Shown in pieces: positions 29,384 to 40,453 of a stretch of 64,000 nt of DNA. Source of the DNA: Aureococcus anophagefferens (lineage: Eukaryota; Sar; Pelagophyceae; Pelagomonadales; Pelagomonadaceae); assembly GCF_000186865.1 (NCBI RefSeq), contig NW_008705565.1, forward strand, positions 1,449,686-1,513,685. Reading direction: 5' to 3'. Under the pieces are notes generated by a model, which worked only from the letters and a program-made list of their open reading frames with translations, ran no database searches and was not told the origin of the DNA. Within the stretch, counting starts at the first letter, position 1; every line of letters begins with the position of its first letter. The translations under genes were made by a program, and so were the position numbers.

Positions 29384-32300
29384 ATGGAGCGGGTCGACAG
29401 CGCGCGGTCCCTGGGCAGCGCGCGTCCCGGCGACAGCGTGCGCGCGACCGCGAACGACTCGGTGCGCACGCGCATCCTGAAGCGGCGCCTGTCCTTCCGG
29501 CCGTCGCAGCTCGAGAGCTGCCGGTCGCCGCTGCACTACATGATGCCCGGCGAGGAGTCGGACCTGGCGGACATCGACGCGACGTCGACGGCGGCGACGC
29601 ACGTGTCGATCCTCAACGCCATGCGGGGCCGCGGCGAGGCCCAGGGCGTCGTCTCCGACGGGTCGCCGCGGCCGTCGCCGTACGCGTCCGCGCGCCGCGC
29701 GTCCAAGGCGAGCCTGCGGAGCATGCGCCGGGCGATCTGGTGCTACCACGTGCGCCACGGCGGCCCCTTCGAGACGCTGGTGAGCCTCGCGCTGCTCTGC
29801 TACCTCTTCGTGCTGCCGCAGTACGAGCGGACGACGGGACTGACGTGCCGGCCCTTCAAGCACGGCCGCCTCGCGCTCGGCGGCGTCGCCGTCGCCTGCG
29901 TCGGCGTCCTGGGCGTCGACTTTTGCTTCGGCGCCACGGTCGTCGGCTGGAAGAAGGGGCTCGCGCAGCACAAGTGGCTCCTGCTCTACGGCGCGCTGCT
30001 CGCCGTCTTCTTCGTCGACGAGGTCGCGTCCCTGTCCTTCAACTGGTACTGGGCGGGCGCGGGCGGGTCGAAGCACGGCGCCTGCCGCTCCACGGTGAGC
30101 TTCCGCCTGCTCCTGCTCCTCTGCCGCCTGCGCCACGTCCGCGGCGCGTGCTCGGACGTGCTGAAGACGCTGCCCCACCTCTGCGCGCCGCTCGTGCTCG
30201 TGGCCATCCACGTCATCGCCTTCGCCTTCGTCGGCCACCTCCTGCTCCACGACTACCTGCGGGGCGACGTCGACGTCGGCGGCGTCTCGAAGCGGAAGCG
30301 CTTCGCGTGCGAGTACGGGCCGACGAAGTTCGGCAAGGGCCCGGCGCCCAACTGCCCGCGCTACCCGTCCGAGGTCAAGGGCGAGACCTGCGGGCGGCCC
30401 CAGGACGGGCCGAACATGCGCCAGGACTACTTCTCGACCATGCCCGAGGCCGTCGTGCAGATGTTCGTCGCGCTGACGTCCGCGAACTTCCCGGACATCG
30501 CCTGGCCCTACATGCGCCACAAGAGCCGCATCTGGTTCGTCTTTTTTGTGGTTTACCTGTCCCTGGGCATCATGTTCGTCCTGAACCACGTGCTCGGGTC
30601 CGCGTTCTCCGCGTTCCGCCTCAACCACCGCGCGTCGATGAAGCGCCTCCTGGACAAGCGGTCGGCGTCCTTCGAGCGCATCTTCGCGTTCCTCGACCTC
30701 GAGGTCACGGCGACGGTCGACGCCCTCGCCGCGGACAAGCTCGTCGCGCTCCTGCGGCCGGACCTGCCCGGGTCCGTCCGCGAGCTCCTCTTCGAGGTCA
30801 TCCACAACCGGGACGCGCTCAAGCCCCTCCCCGCGCCGCCGGACTTCGAGCCGCCCAGGGCGGCCGACGACGTGCCGCGGCCGTCGGAGACGCACCGCGA
30901 CACGCTCGTGAGCACGAACTCGAACCCGGAGACGGACGACGCCGCGGGCGCGCTCGCGAAGCGGCCCGCGCCGCGCTGCAACCACGCGTCGGGCCTGCCC
31001 CTCGCGGGCTTCATGGAGCTCTGCGAGCTCGCGCTCCTCGTCGACGTCTGCATGAACCCGCTCCACGGGTCCGCGGTCTACCGCGAGGCCGCGCTGTCGC
31101 CGCGGCGCGCGAAGCTCACGTTCTCCGAGGCCGTGCGGCGCAAATGGGGCGGGCTCAGCTTCCGCCTGCCCGCGCCGGCGCCGCCGCCGTCGCGCACCGC
31201 GCGCGTCCGCGGTGGCGGCCTCGGCACGATCGCGAGCGAGACCGACGGCCGGTCGACGGTCGCGTCGGCGCGCGCGTCCGCGATCAGCGAGGTCGCGTCG
31301 AGCCGCGCGTCCAGCGAGGTCGAGGCGGGCGACGCGGGCGCGCCCGCGGGCGCGTCCTTCGCCGGCGACGTCCGCGAGCCGCGGCCGTCCGGCGCGACGC
31401 CGCGGCCGTCGGCGCTGAGCGACGCGTCGCGGCCGAGCTCCTTCTCCATCGACGCCTCCAAGGTGCCGCCGAGGCCGCCGCCGCGGGCCTGGCGCGCCCG
31501 CGCGGCGTCGCGCGCGGCGCGGTGGCGGACGCGCGCCGCGGCCGCCGGCGCCGCGCGGCGCCGCCGGTGCCGCGAGTTCGTCGGCGCCGTCCGCGCCTAC
31601 CGCACGCTCGCGCGGCGGCGGAGGGTCCAGGCCCTCGTCCGGGCGCCGGCCTACGGGTCCTACCTCGCGGCGGTCAACTCCGCGAACGTCGTCGTCGTCC
31701 TCGCGTGGCTCTTCCACGAGCACCCGACGACGCTCCGCGAGGCGCTGTCCTTCGAGACGGACGTGGGCCGCCTCAAGTTCGCCCAGGACGTGCTCCTCGT
31801 CGCGCCCTTCGCCGACCTCTGGCTCAAGGTCTTCGCGCTGGGCTGGCCCGCGTTCCTGCACAAGCCGCTGCACCGCTTCGACGCGGCGCTGCTGCTCGTC
31901 ACCGTCGGCGGGCCCGGCGTGCTCTACTTCGTCGACGCGGCCCACCCGAGGCTGGGCCAGGGCCCCGTGACGGCGCTGCGCGTGCTGCTGGCCCTGCGCC
32001 TCGGGCTCGTCGCGCGGCTCGCGGCGGGCTTCGCGCGGTTCGTGCTCGCGGTGGGCAACACGACGCCCGTGGCGCTGCGCCAGGTCGGCGTGCTCGTCGT
32101 CGTCTTCTACGCCTACTGCGAGCTCGGCCTCGTGCTCTTCGGGCGGCACCGGAGGCAGTGGCGGCCCACGCTCCAGGAGAGCCTCTTCGCGCGGCAGGGC
32201 TACGACCAGGGCAGCACAAGAGAGCGAAATTCCCAACTTCAAAGGCTCCTATCTCGGCCATGTTCCACTCGTTTCGGCTGATCTTTGGACGAGCGATCAT

Positions 32301-32991
32301 CTCTCGGAACGGTCTCGAAGCGTGGATGTGTTTTTCGTAACGCGCGCGCGCGGAACACTCACGTTGAAGCGACGTTGAATCACCCTTGTGCTGCCCAGGC
32401 TACGACGCGGTCTTCGACTTCGACACGTTCTACAGCACGTGGGCCGTGCTCTTCGTGGTCTGGGTGGGCAACAACTGGCACGTCATGATGAGCGGGCCGG
32501 AGGAGGCCCACTCCGTGCTCGTCGCGCGGCTCTACTTCCTCACGTTCTACGTCGTCGCGAATTTGGTCGTGACGAACATCCTCTGCGCCTTCGTGCTCGA
32601 CTGCATGGACCTCCAGCTCGCGGCGCTCGCCGAGGCGACGAACGACGACGCGCTGCGGAAGAAGGAGAACTGGGAGGTCGCGCTCGACGCGCTCCAGCGC
32701 GAGAAGCAGGCGCTCGGGCCGGGCGACGAGCCCGTGTGGATCATCGTCCCCAAGCAGCGGCTCCTGGACTTTTACCGGCGGCTGCTGGCCACGGACGCGC
32801 CCGACGACCTCGTCGCGGACCCGGGGCTCGGGCGGCTCGCCCAGCGCCAGTCGTCGGCGGACGCGCGCGCGCGGCGCCACGCGGACGGCGGCGGCTGGAC
32901 GTCCATCGACCCCTTCGGCTACGGCGGCCTGCCGCCGTCGCCCTGGGACGCGGCCGACGACCCGCGGCGCTCCATGTCCCACGCCGTCTAG
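29384..32991 (+). CDS. TPC: Two-pore-channel-type cation channel
   Basis: Two exons, 29384-32198 and 32399-32991, give 1,135 residues; the intron is an introner element. There are two homologous channel domains, each with several hydrophobic segments. Domain I ends with pore-like VALTSANFPDIAWPYM and S6-like FFVVYLSLGIMFVLNHVLG. Domain II has WVGNNWHVMM and an S6 segment, VVANLVVTNILCAFVLDCMD. The NNW filter motif in domain II and the ANFPD motif in domain I match two-pore channels of endolysosomal or vacuolar membranes. A long Ala/Ser/Arg-rich linker (about residues 530-760) separates them. The intron falls just before the domain II pore. Ion selectivity cannot be told from sequence. Confidence 0.85.
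32207..32398 (+). mobile_element. Introner element, family 2 (192 bp), in the two-pore channel gene
   Basis: The ends read CAGGGCAGCACAAG and CTTGTGCTGCCCAG, near-perfect inverted repeats differing at base 2. The 8-bp duplication GCTACGAC lies at 32199-32206 and 32399-32406. The intron is 32199-32398, and the donor is GC from the duplication. Removal restores FARQGYDAVFDFD. It differs from the copy at 49.5 kb at about eight positions, so both are recent. Confidence 0.95.
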
Positions 32992-33349
32992 GGAGGAGAT
33001 GAGCCCGCATTACGACACCGGGGCGGCGGCGAAGCGCCCGTTCCACGGGGCTCGCGGCGGGGGCCGGCGGGTCGGCGGGCAGGTCCAGAATGATGAATGG
33101 GGCTCCTTGTCCGTTGGCGTCAAACGAGCGACGCCGCGGGACAAAAGAGGACGGTAGGATTCGTCGTCCGTCGTGTGGACAAAATTTGGAGGCCGCGAGG
33201 CCGGACCCCGGCTCTGGCGCCGGGGCCGGGCGCGGCGTCGCGGGGCGAACTTGCGGCGGGGATGCGTGAAGGGGCGCGAGGGGAGGCTACGGAAAACCTC
33301 GTCGGGGGGCGTGGGCGGGCGAGCCGGAGGAAGCGGCGGGCCGAGGTCC
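32992..33349. other. Intergenic region between converging genes
   Basis: These 358 bases lie between the stop of the two-pore channel and the stop of the minus-strand gene. Short open frames are present but show no motif. They presumably hold both 3' UTRs and terminators. Confidence 0.4.
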
Positions 33350-34162
33350 CTAGATGAGGAAGCACGCCGACGGGTAGCCGTCGGGGACGTGGCGGTGGCT
33401 CGGGTGCATCTTCGCGAGGAGCGCCGCGTCCTTGGCCTGGCTGATGGCGTCGCGGGCCTTCTGCTTCTCCTTCTGGCCCATGCAGATCTCCTTCATGCCC
33501 GGGAGCCGCGTGACGTACGCCTTCGGCGCCGGGAGCTGCTTCCTGCGAGGCGGGGGCGGGGGTGGGGGTTCCCGGGGGCGCGTCCCCGGGGGCGGGGCGG
33601 GGCGGCGGGCGCGCGCGCGGGGCGAGCGAGCCTCCCGGGGGACCCGGGCCGCGCGCCGCTCGCACTGCCACACGAGGTTCTTCTGCATCCACTTGACGCA
33701 GTTCGTGAAGACGGACTGGGTCATCTCGTCCTGCTCGTTGAGGTAGTTGGCGAACTCGGAGAAGACCTCGTCGCAGATGCGGCCGTCCTCGGCGACGAAG
33801 GTCATCATGACCTCGGGATCGCGGTTCGACTTCTGCACGAAGGGGATGAAGTGCTTGAGCGCGTGGTTGTACTGGGACTTGGACGAGTCGCGGAACTTGC
33901 GCGTCCCGAAGGTGCCCTCGCGGGGGTTCGGGTCGTCCTGCATCATGGCCTTGACGCGCGTCGCGATCTCGTCGTCGTCCCACGCGCGCTTGCGCTTCGT
34001 GCCCGCGCTTTCGTCTTCGGCCGCGGGCGCGGGCGCCGCGGCGTCTTCGGCCGCGGGCGCCGCGGGCGCCGGCGGCGCCACCTCGGCGCCGAGCGTGGGG
34101 GGCGACTCCGCCACGGGCGGGGGCGTCTCGTCGAGCACAGGGGCTGCGGGGAGGGACTCCAT
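33350..34162 (-). CDS. Hypothetical nuclear protein with helical core
   Basis: Exons 34162-33667(666) and 33542-33350 (minus) are joined across a GC-rich 123-base intron with GTGCGA donor and CGCAG acceptor, keeping LVWQ-KQLPAPKAYV in frame. That gives about 229 residues. The N-terminal 60 residues are Pro/Ala/Glu-rich with a basic signal (GTKRKRAWDDDE). A helical segment follows: KFRDSSKSQYNHALKHFIPF, then DEVFSEFANYLNEQDEM and NCVKWMQKNL. It resembles the core-binding fold before tyrosine recombinases, but no catalytic Arg-His-Tyr residues follow. The end, HPSHRHVPDGYPSACFLI, looks conserved. Function unknown; the core-binding resemblance is weak. Confidence 0.6.
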   Translation of the reverse strand: MESLPAAPVLDETPPPVAESPPTLGAEVAPPAPAAPAAEDAAAPAPAAEDESAGTKRKRAWDDDEIATRVKAMMQDDPNPREGTFGTRKFRDSSKSQYNHALKHFIPFVQKSNRDPEVMMTFVAEDGRICDEVFSEFANYLNEQDEMTQSVFTNCVKWMQKNLVWQCERRAARVPREARSPRARARRPAPPPGTRPREPPPPPPPRRKQLPAPKAYVTRLPGMKEICMGQKEKQKARDAISQAKDAALLAKMHPSHRHVPDGYPSACFLI

Positions 34163-34549
34163 CGGGGGCCGCGGTTGCGGGGTGTTTATCGCAAACACCT
34201 CGACAAACGTTGATTCGGGTGCGCTAGGGTTAGGGATGAATAATAAATCTTACACGCAAACTTAGATTCGGGTGGCTGCGAAGCGACGAAGCTGTTGCTG
34301 TTTTCCCGTGAAGCTCTTACTGTTCCATTGCACTCGAGGTTGGACGAGTCGGTCTTCAACACAGATTTCCTCTGGACCTTCCTCTGGCTTTCCCGCCGGG
34401 CCGGGGGGGGGGCGGCGCGTTCGAATTCCCCGGACCGATGCGCGGGACGCGCGAGTCCACACCCCCCTTGCGCCGACGCGGCCTCGAGGACAAAAAACTA
34501 GGGGGCTCGGGGGTCTCGGCGCGGGGACGGGAGGGGAGACGCGCGGGCC
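34163..34549. promoter_or_regulatory. Intergenic region with a perfect hairpin near a start codon
   Basis: This AT-richer stretch precedes the minus-strand gene starting at 34162. At 34181-34199, GGTGTTT-ATCGC-AAACACC forms a perfect 7-bp inverted repeat about 20 bases upstream of the ATG. The decamer GATTCGGGTG occurs twice (near 34212 and 34265). A short GCTAGGGTTAGGGA run is present but is too short to be telomeric. Promoter function is inferred from position. Confidence 0.4.
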
Positions 34550-37500
34550 TCAGAGGAAGGCGGCGGCGGCCGCGTCGGGCGGCTGGAGCAGGGGCGCGGC
34601 CGCGTCCGCGTCCGGCGCGTCGTTCTCGACGAGGAGCACGTCCGCGTCGACGGCCTCGGCGGGGAGGCCCGCCCAGACCGTCTTCGGCGGCGCGAGCTCG
34701 CCCTTGAGCGTGAGCGAGTTCTGGAGGAGCGTCGCGCCGTCGGACAGCGTGCCGCCGGGCATGACGACGGCGCGCGACCGCACGTCCGCGCGCGCGCCGA
34801 TCCTCACGGGCGCGAGCTTGATGACCATGTTCTCCACCGTGTGGCACGTCGCGTCGCAGAGCCTGCCCACGGACGCGCCGGGCCCCACGGTGAGGAGGTC
34901 GAACTCGAGCGCCTTGCCCAGGAGCGTCGACGTGTCGTCGACGTCCGCGCCCATCAGGCGGTAGAAGTAGGCCGCGAAGACCGTGCCGTGAAAGGCGTGG
35001 AGCAGCGGGTAGATAGGCGCGAGCAGCGTCATCATCAACGCCCAGGCGAAGTGGTAGGGGCTGTAGAAGCCGTAGTCGCCGACGGCGTACTTGCCGATCA
35101 GGACGAAGCGCTTCAAGAGGAAGACGAGCAGGAAGTGGAGGAAGACGGACACGAGGTTCAGCATGGGCAAACACGCAAAGTAGGCGTAGTAGCCCGTCCA
35201 GGAGTCGTACCAGTAGAGCATGTAGCCCGTCGCGATGATGCCCGTCTCGAAGACGTCGCGGAGCGGGTACACCAAAAGCGCGAAGAGCGAGTTCGCCGCG
35301 TTCCAGCCGAGGAACCAGGGCAGGCTGTGGTGGCGGCGGCGCGCCTCGACCTCGAGCTTCTGGAGGGGCGTCGCGGCGACCTTGGCGGACGCGTCGGCGT
35401 CGGGCCGCTTCCGGAGCACGACCGCGCGACCCGCCGCGTTGCCCGTGGCGACGGCGCCCGGCGCGAAGAGCTGCTCCGCCGCCGCGAGGGAGAAGGTGCC
35501 GAGCACGGCGCGCTCGCCGACGACGGCGCCCGGCAGCAGGACGCAGTGGTCGAGCACGTTGCCCTCGCGGCGGACGACGACGCGCCTCGCCGCGCCGCCG
35601 TCGGTGTCCTCGAGCGTCTCGTCGCGCGGCACGATGCGCACGAGCGACCCGAAGACGACGTCGTCCTCGACGGTGACGAGGTCGTACTCGACGCAGCGGA
35701 AGAAGTCGATGTGGACCCGCCTGCCGATCTTCGCGCCGAGGAGCCGGTACCGCGCGCAGAGCACCTCGCACGCCTGCGTGGAATTCAAATCTTCAACCCG
35801 ACTTCAATGTGCGCATATGCGACAGTTTCGACGCAATCTCTTCGGCTGCGCTTCGAGAACTCGACGAGAGCAATCGATTCGTCCAAAAATCAGCCGAATC
35901 GACTTCGATGTGACCGAGCTCGAGAATTCTCAAGTTTGGTCAGGACCACCCAAACCAGTGGTTGAATTCCACACAGCCGCACGCGATCCACGGCCGCATG
36001 CAGTGCTCGAAGGCCTCGGCCTCCACGAGGCGCTCGAAGAGCCAGCGCCGCAGGGGCTTGTTCGTCGCGTCGGCCGTGCCCTCGACGAAGCGGCCCACGA
36101 CGAGCCGCTTGAAGAGCACGACGACGACGAAGTAGCACTCGTGGAAGCCGACGCGCCAGAGCCACGGGTAGCAGATCCAGAAGAGCCAGGGCGCCTTGGG
36201 CACGGCCGGGTGGCCCCGCACGGCGGACCGTAAACCGATATAGACGTGCTCGAGCACGTAGACGAAGGGCACGTAGGGCAGCGCCTGGAGGCAGTAGAGG
36301 AGCGGCACGCCGAGCAGCGACCGCCAGAAGAGCTGCGCGTCGCGCCGCTCGCGGAAGGCCGCCGACGGCGGGTCGAGCCCCGTCGCCAGGTCCGTCGCGC
36401 CGACGGCCGCCGTCGTGCTCAGGGGCCCCGCCTTGGCCCGGGGCGGCACGGACCGGCCGGGCGCGACGTACGCGTGAACCCCTGCCACCCCGCCCGCGCC
36501 GACGCCGCAGGGCCGCCGGCAGAGGGCGCCGTCCCTGATGAAGTGGGCGTCGAGCTCCGCGCCCGTCGCCACCGTCGCGTAGGCGCCGACGTGGGCGAGG
36601 GGCGGGTCGAGCAGACGGCCGTCGATGAGCGCGCCGCCGTCGATCGTCGCGCCGAGCGCGCGGTAGTACCACGTCATGAGGTGCGTGCCGTGGAAGGACC
36701 GCTCGAGGCGCTCCGTGACGATGGACTGGACCTGGTGGGCGAACCACCAGTCGAGGTAGGCCTTGGAGTAGAGGGGCACGCCCGAGGGCTTCGCCGCGAC
36801 GGCCGCGCGGCACGCCGCGGGGCTCCCGAGCGTCGCGCGCTGCGCGAGCCACGCGAGCGCGAAGGCCAGCGCGTCCGTGGCAAAGAGCAGCGCGGGCACG
36901 CAGCAGAAGACGACGGGCTTCGGCAGGCTCAGGTAGAGGTACCAGAGGCCGTACCACGCGGGCCAGTCGAGGTAGCGGAGGGCCAAGATGCCCGTCGCGC
37001 CCGCGGCCTGGGCCGCGAGGGGCCAGAAGGACGTCGGCGAGTGCGCGCGGCTCGCGTCGGTCTGGGTCACGGTCGACTGGCGCCGGAGCAGCGTCTTGGA
37101 CGCGAGGTCGCCGGGCTGGAAGCCCGCGGCGATTTGTAGTTTCGCGACGACGGGCGCGAGCTTCGCGACGGACGCGTGCGAGTACATGGCCGTGCCCTTG
37201 ATCTTCGCCGCGCCGGCGAGCGTGCGGCGGATGGCGTTCGTCGCGCGGCCCGCGAGGAGCGAGTTGCCCCCGAGCGCCTCGAAGTCGCCGTCGAAGCCGA
37301 CCTTGGCGACGTCGACGCTCAGCGCGTCCGCGAAGAGCTGGCGCAGGGCCGCCTCGAGGGGCGACCAGGTGCGCGCGTCCCGGGGCGCGTCGTCGTCGGG
37401 GCCCGCGCCGAAGGCGGGCTCCGGGAGCTTCTTGCGGTCGAGCTTGCCCCGGTCCGTCACGGGGAAGTCGTCGAGCGCGACGATCGCCGACGGCACCATG

Positions 37501-40331
37501 TAGTGGGGCAGCTTCGCCCGGAGCGCTTTGAGCACGGACGGCACGTCGAGGTCCCCCGGCCGCGCGTAGGCCACGAGCTTGGCGTCCGTGCCCTTGCCGT
37601 GGAGGAGCGTCGCGGCGCCGAGCACGCCCGGCACGGCGCCGAGCGCGACGTCGACCTCGCCGAGCTCGACGCGGAAGCCCCGGAGCTTCACCTGGTGGTC
37701 GACGCGCCCCAGGAACTCGAGCGTGCCGTCGGCTCCGAACTTGGCGACGTCGCCCGTCTTGTAGCAGCGGTCGCCGGCGTTTCGGACGAGCGCGCGCGGC
37801 GGGTCGTCCGAGAACGCCTTCGCCGTCGCCTCGGGCCGCTCGAGGTAGCCGCCGGCGACGTCGCCGACGAAGGCGAGCTCCCCGGGCACGCCCGCGGGCG
37901 CGACGTCGCTGCCGTCGTAGTTGAGCACGACGACGCGGACGTGGTCCACGGGCCGCCCGATGGGCACGCAGGCGACGGGTTCCGCGACCGCGCCGGCGCC
38001 CCGCGCCGCGGGCGCCTCCCAGAAGGTGATGTCCGCCTCCGTCGGGCCGTAGATGTTGACGAGCAGCGCCCGCGGCAGCTCCGCGACGCACGCGTTCGCG
38101 ACGCGCGCGGGCAGCGCCTCGCCGCACGTAAACGCGAGCCGCAGCGCGCCCAGGTGCGCGTTCGCGGCCCTGTTCGCCGCGTCGCCCGCGAAGCCCTCGG
38201 TTACGGGCGTCGCCGCGAGCAGCTCGAGCAGCACGCCGAGCTGCGCGGGGCTGAAGAACGCGGCCGTGCAGCCGCACGCGGCCGCGGACCGCGCGAGGTA
38301 GTCCGGGTCCCGCTCGCCGTCGGCTTTGAGCACGGCGAGCGTCGAGCCCACGGTCAGGGGCCAGAAGAGCTCCCACTCGCTCACGCCGAAGAAGGCCGGC
38401 GTCTTCATGAGCACGACGCCGCGCGCCGCGCCGAGGCGCCGCCGCGATTCCGCGCCGCGGCGGTCGTCGCCGTCGCGCGCGCCGCCGTCCGCGCGATCGC
38501 CGCCCCGCAGCCCCGCGCCGTAGCGCCGCTCGAACCAGGCGACGCGCCGCGCGAGCGTGAGGTGGGGCACGACGACGCCCTTGGGGCGGCCAGTTGTTCC
38601 GGAAGTGAAGAGCACGTAGACGGGGTCCGACGGCGCCGGGCCCGGCGGCGCCGCCGCCGCGGCGCTCGCCAGCAGGTCGAGCTCGTCGACGAAGACGACG
38701 CGCCCGCCGTAGCCCGCGGGCGCCGCGACGGCGCGGAGCGCGGTTTCGGAGACGACGCTCTCCGGCTTCGCGTCGTCGAACATGGACGCGCGGCGGCTCT
38801 CGGGGTAGTCCGGGTCCACGGGCACGTAGTAGGCGCCCGTGCTCAGCACGCCGTAGACGGCGATCGGCAGCTCGACGCAGCGCCGCAGCACGACCGCGAC
38901 GGCGTCGCCCGCGCCGACGCCGCCGAGCGCCGCGCCGAGCGCGACCGCGCCGCGGAGCAGGGCCGCGTAGGTCACGGCGGCGTCCGCGCCGGCAAGTCCC
39001 TCGTCCTCGAAGAAGCCGGGCGCGACGAGCGCGGCGTCGTCGGGGTAGCGAGCGGCCGCGGCGACCATGGAGCCGTAGACCGTCGTCGCCGCGTCCCAGG
39101 GCGGGCTCGGCGCGTCGCCGAGGGCCAGGACGCCGCGGCGCTCCTCGGCGCCGAGGAGCGGCGTGCGCGCCGCGTTGCGCGCGCCGTCGGCCAACGCCGC
39201 GGCGACCGCGCGGCCGACCTGCGCCGCGAGGCGGCCGCCCGCCGCGGCGCCGAAGAGCTTGGCGTCGTAGAGGACGACGCCCGCGGGCGCCACGAGGCAC
39301 GCGTCGAGGCGCGCGTCGGCCGCGGCCGCCGCCGCCCGCGCGAGGGCGTCGCCGGCGCCGCCGAGGACCGCGCCGGCCTGGAAGACGGGCGCGTACGTCG
39401 CGTCCGGCGCGCGGCCGAGCGCGGCCGCGAGGTCCGCGGGCGCCGGCGGCGCGCCGAGGCGCGCGGCGGCGCGCCGCGCGTCGGCGACGGCCCGGGCCAG
39501 GTCGTCGAAGGACGCGGCGCCGTCGCAGCGCACGGCGACGGGCGCCCACGCGTCGTCGCCCGGCGGCGCGTCGTCGGCCTCCTTCGTCTCCTCCGCGGGT
39601 TCGCGCCGCGCGCCGAGGGCGTAGACGCCGAGCACGACCTCGTCGCAGCGCGCGTAGTGCGCCAGGACGCGCGCCCAGGCCGCGAGCAGCAGGTCGTCGT
39701 CGCGGCAGCCGCCGAGGTCGACGCGCGCGGCCGCGAGCGCCGTGCGCGCCGCGGGGGCCCGGGGGAACTCCGTCGCAAGCTCGAGGAGCGGCGGCGCGTC
39801 GGCGAGGGCCGCGGCCCAGGGCTTGGCGTCCACGGGCGGCCGCGCGGGGGCGGAGTTGGCCGGCGCGCGCGCCGCCGCGCGGCTCCGGAGCGCGAAGGCG
39901 ACGTAGACGAGGGACGCGGCGAAGCACCAGCCGTCGGCGACGGCGTAGGCGAGGCGCCGCTCCGGCGCCGCGGCCCAGTAGAGCGCCCCGACGCGGTAGG
40001 CGCGCCAGCGCACGCAGGCCGCGGCGACGGCCGCCGCCGCGGCCGACGCGCCCGCGGCTACGCCGGCCGCCGCCGCCGCGCGCGCGGCGACCCGGCGCGA
40101 CGACGCGCGCCAGGCCTTGCGCGACCGCCCCTGGGCCACGGCGGCGACGAGGCCGCAGGCGATGCGCAGCGCCGACAGCACGAGCACCTGCGCCTCCGCC
40201 GACCCGCCGTGCCAGCGCCGGGTCAGCAATCCAAAGGCGCCGGCGCCGCGCGCGTCCGTGCAGTAGACCGCGGCGCCGAACTGGACCACGGCGTCGATCG
40301 CGCTGAACAGCAAGAGGGGAAGGGCCTCCAT
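34550..40331 (-). CDS. NRPS-like adenylation-carrier-membrane synthetase (Pls-type)
   Basis: Exons 40331-35985 and 35773-34550 give 1,856 residues in one frame. After an N-terminal hydrophobic and condensation-like region, an adenylation domain shows FTSGTTGRPKGV (about 572), NIYGPTEADITF (about 758), CYKTGDVAKFGADG, LRGFRVELGEV and TDRGKLDRKKL. A carrier domain follows with GGNSLLAGRATNAIR (Ser near 1018 as phosphopantetheine site). The C-terminal third has many membrane segments alternating with two left-handed beta-helix regions (KIGRRVHIDFFRC..., VRIGARADVRSRAVVMPGGT). This order matches the family of epsilon-poly-lysine synthetase and related single-module NRPS-like enzymes. Activation of an amino acid and transfer at a membrane are inferred. 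The substrate cannot be read reliably. Confidence 0.83.
35774..35976 (-). mobile_element. Introner element, family 1 (203 bp), in the NRPS-like gene
   Basis: On the minus strand it runs from CTGTGTGGAATTCAA to TTGAATTCCACGCAG. The flanking 8-mers, read on the gene strand, are GCGTGCGG (35984-35977) and GCGTGCGA (35773-35766), one mismatch. The intron is 35984-35774 with a GC donor. It joins MRPWI to ACEVLCARYRLLG in frame. Orientation relative to the host gene is the same as in the other family 1 copies. Confidence 0.94.
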
Positions 40332-40453
40332 GGCACTACTCCTCCCCACGGTCAGTCCTGCCCGGCCGCGACTTATTCAGCATTCCAGCCACTGCACCTG
40401 CAGGCAAGATCTCTGCACTCACGTGTTCATCATTGGCTCAGCTTGAGTCAAGC

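Noticed and set aside
34215..34228. Telomere-like run CTAGGGTTAGGGA
   Set aside because: Only about two units within a gene-rich region; no array.
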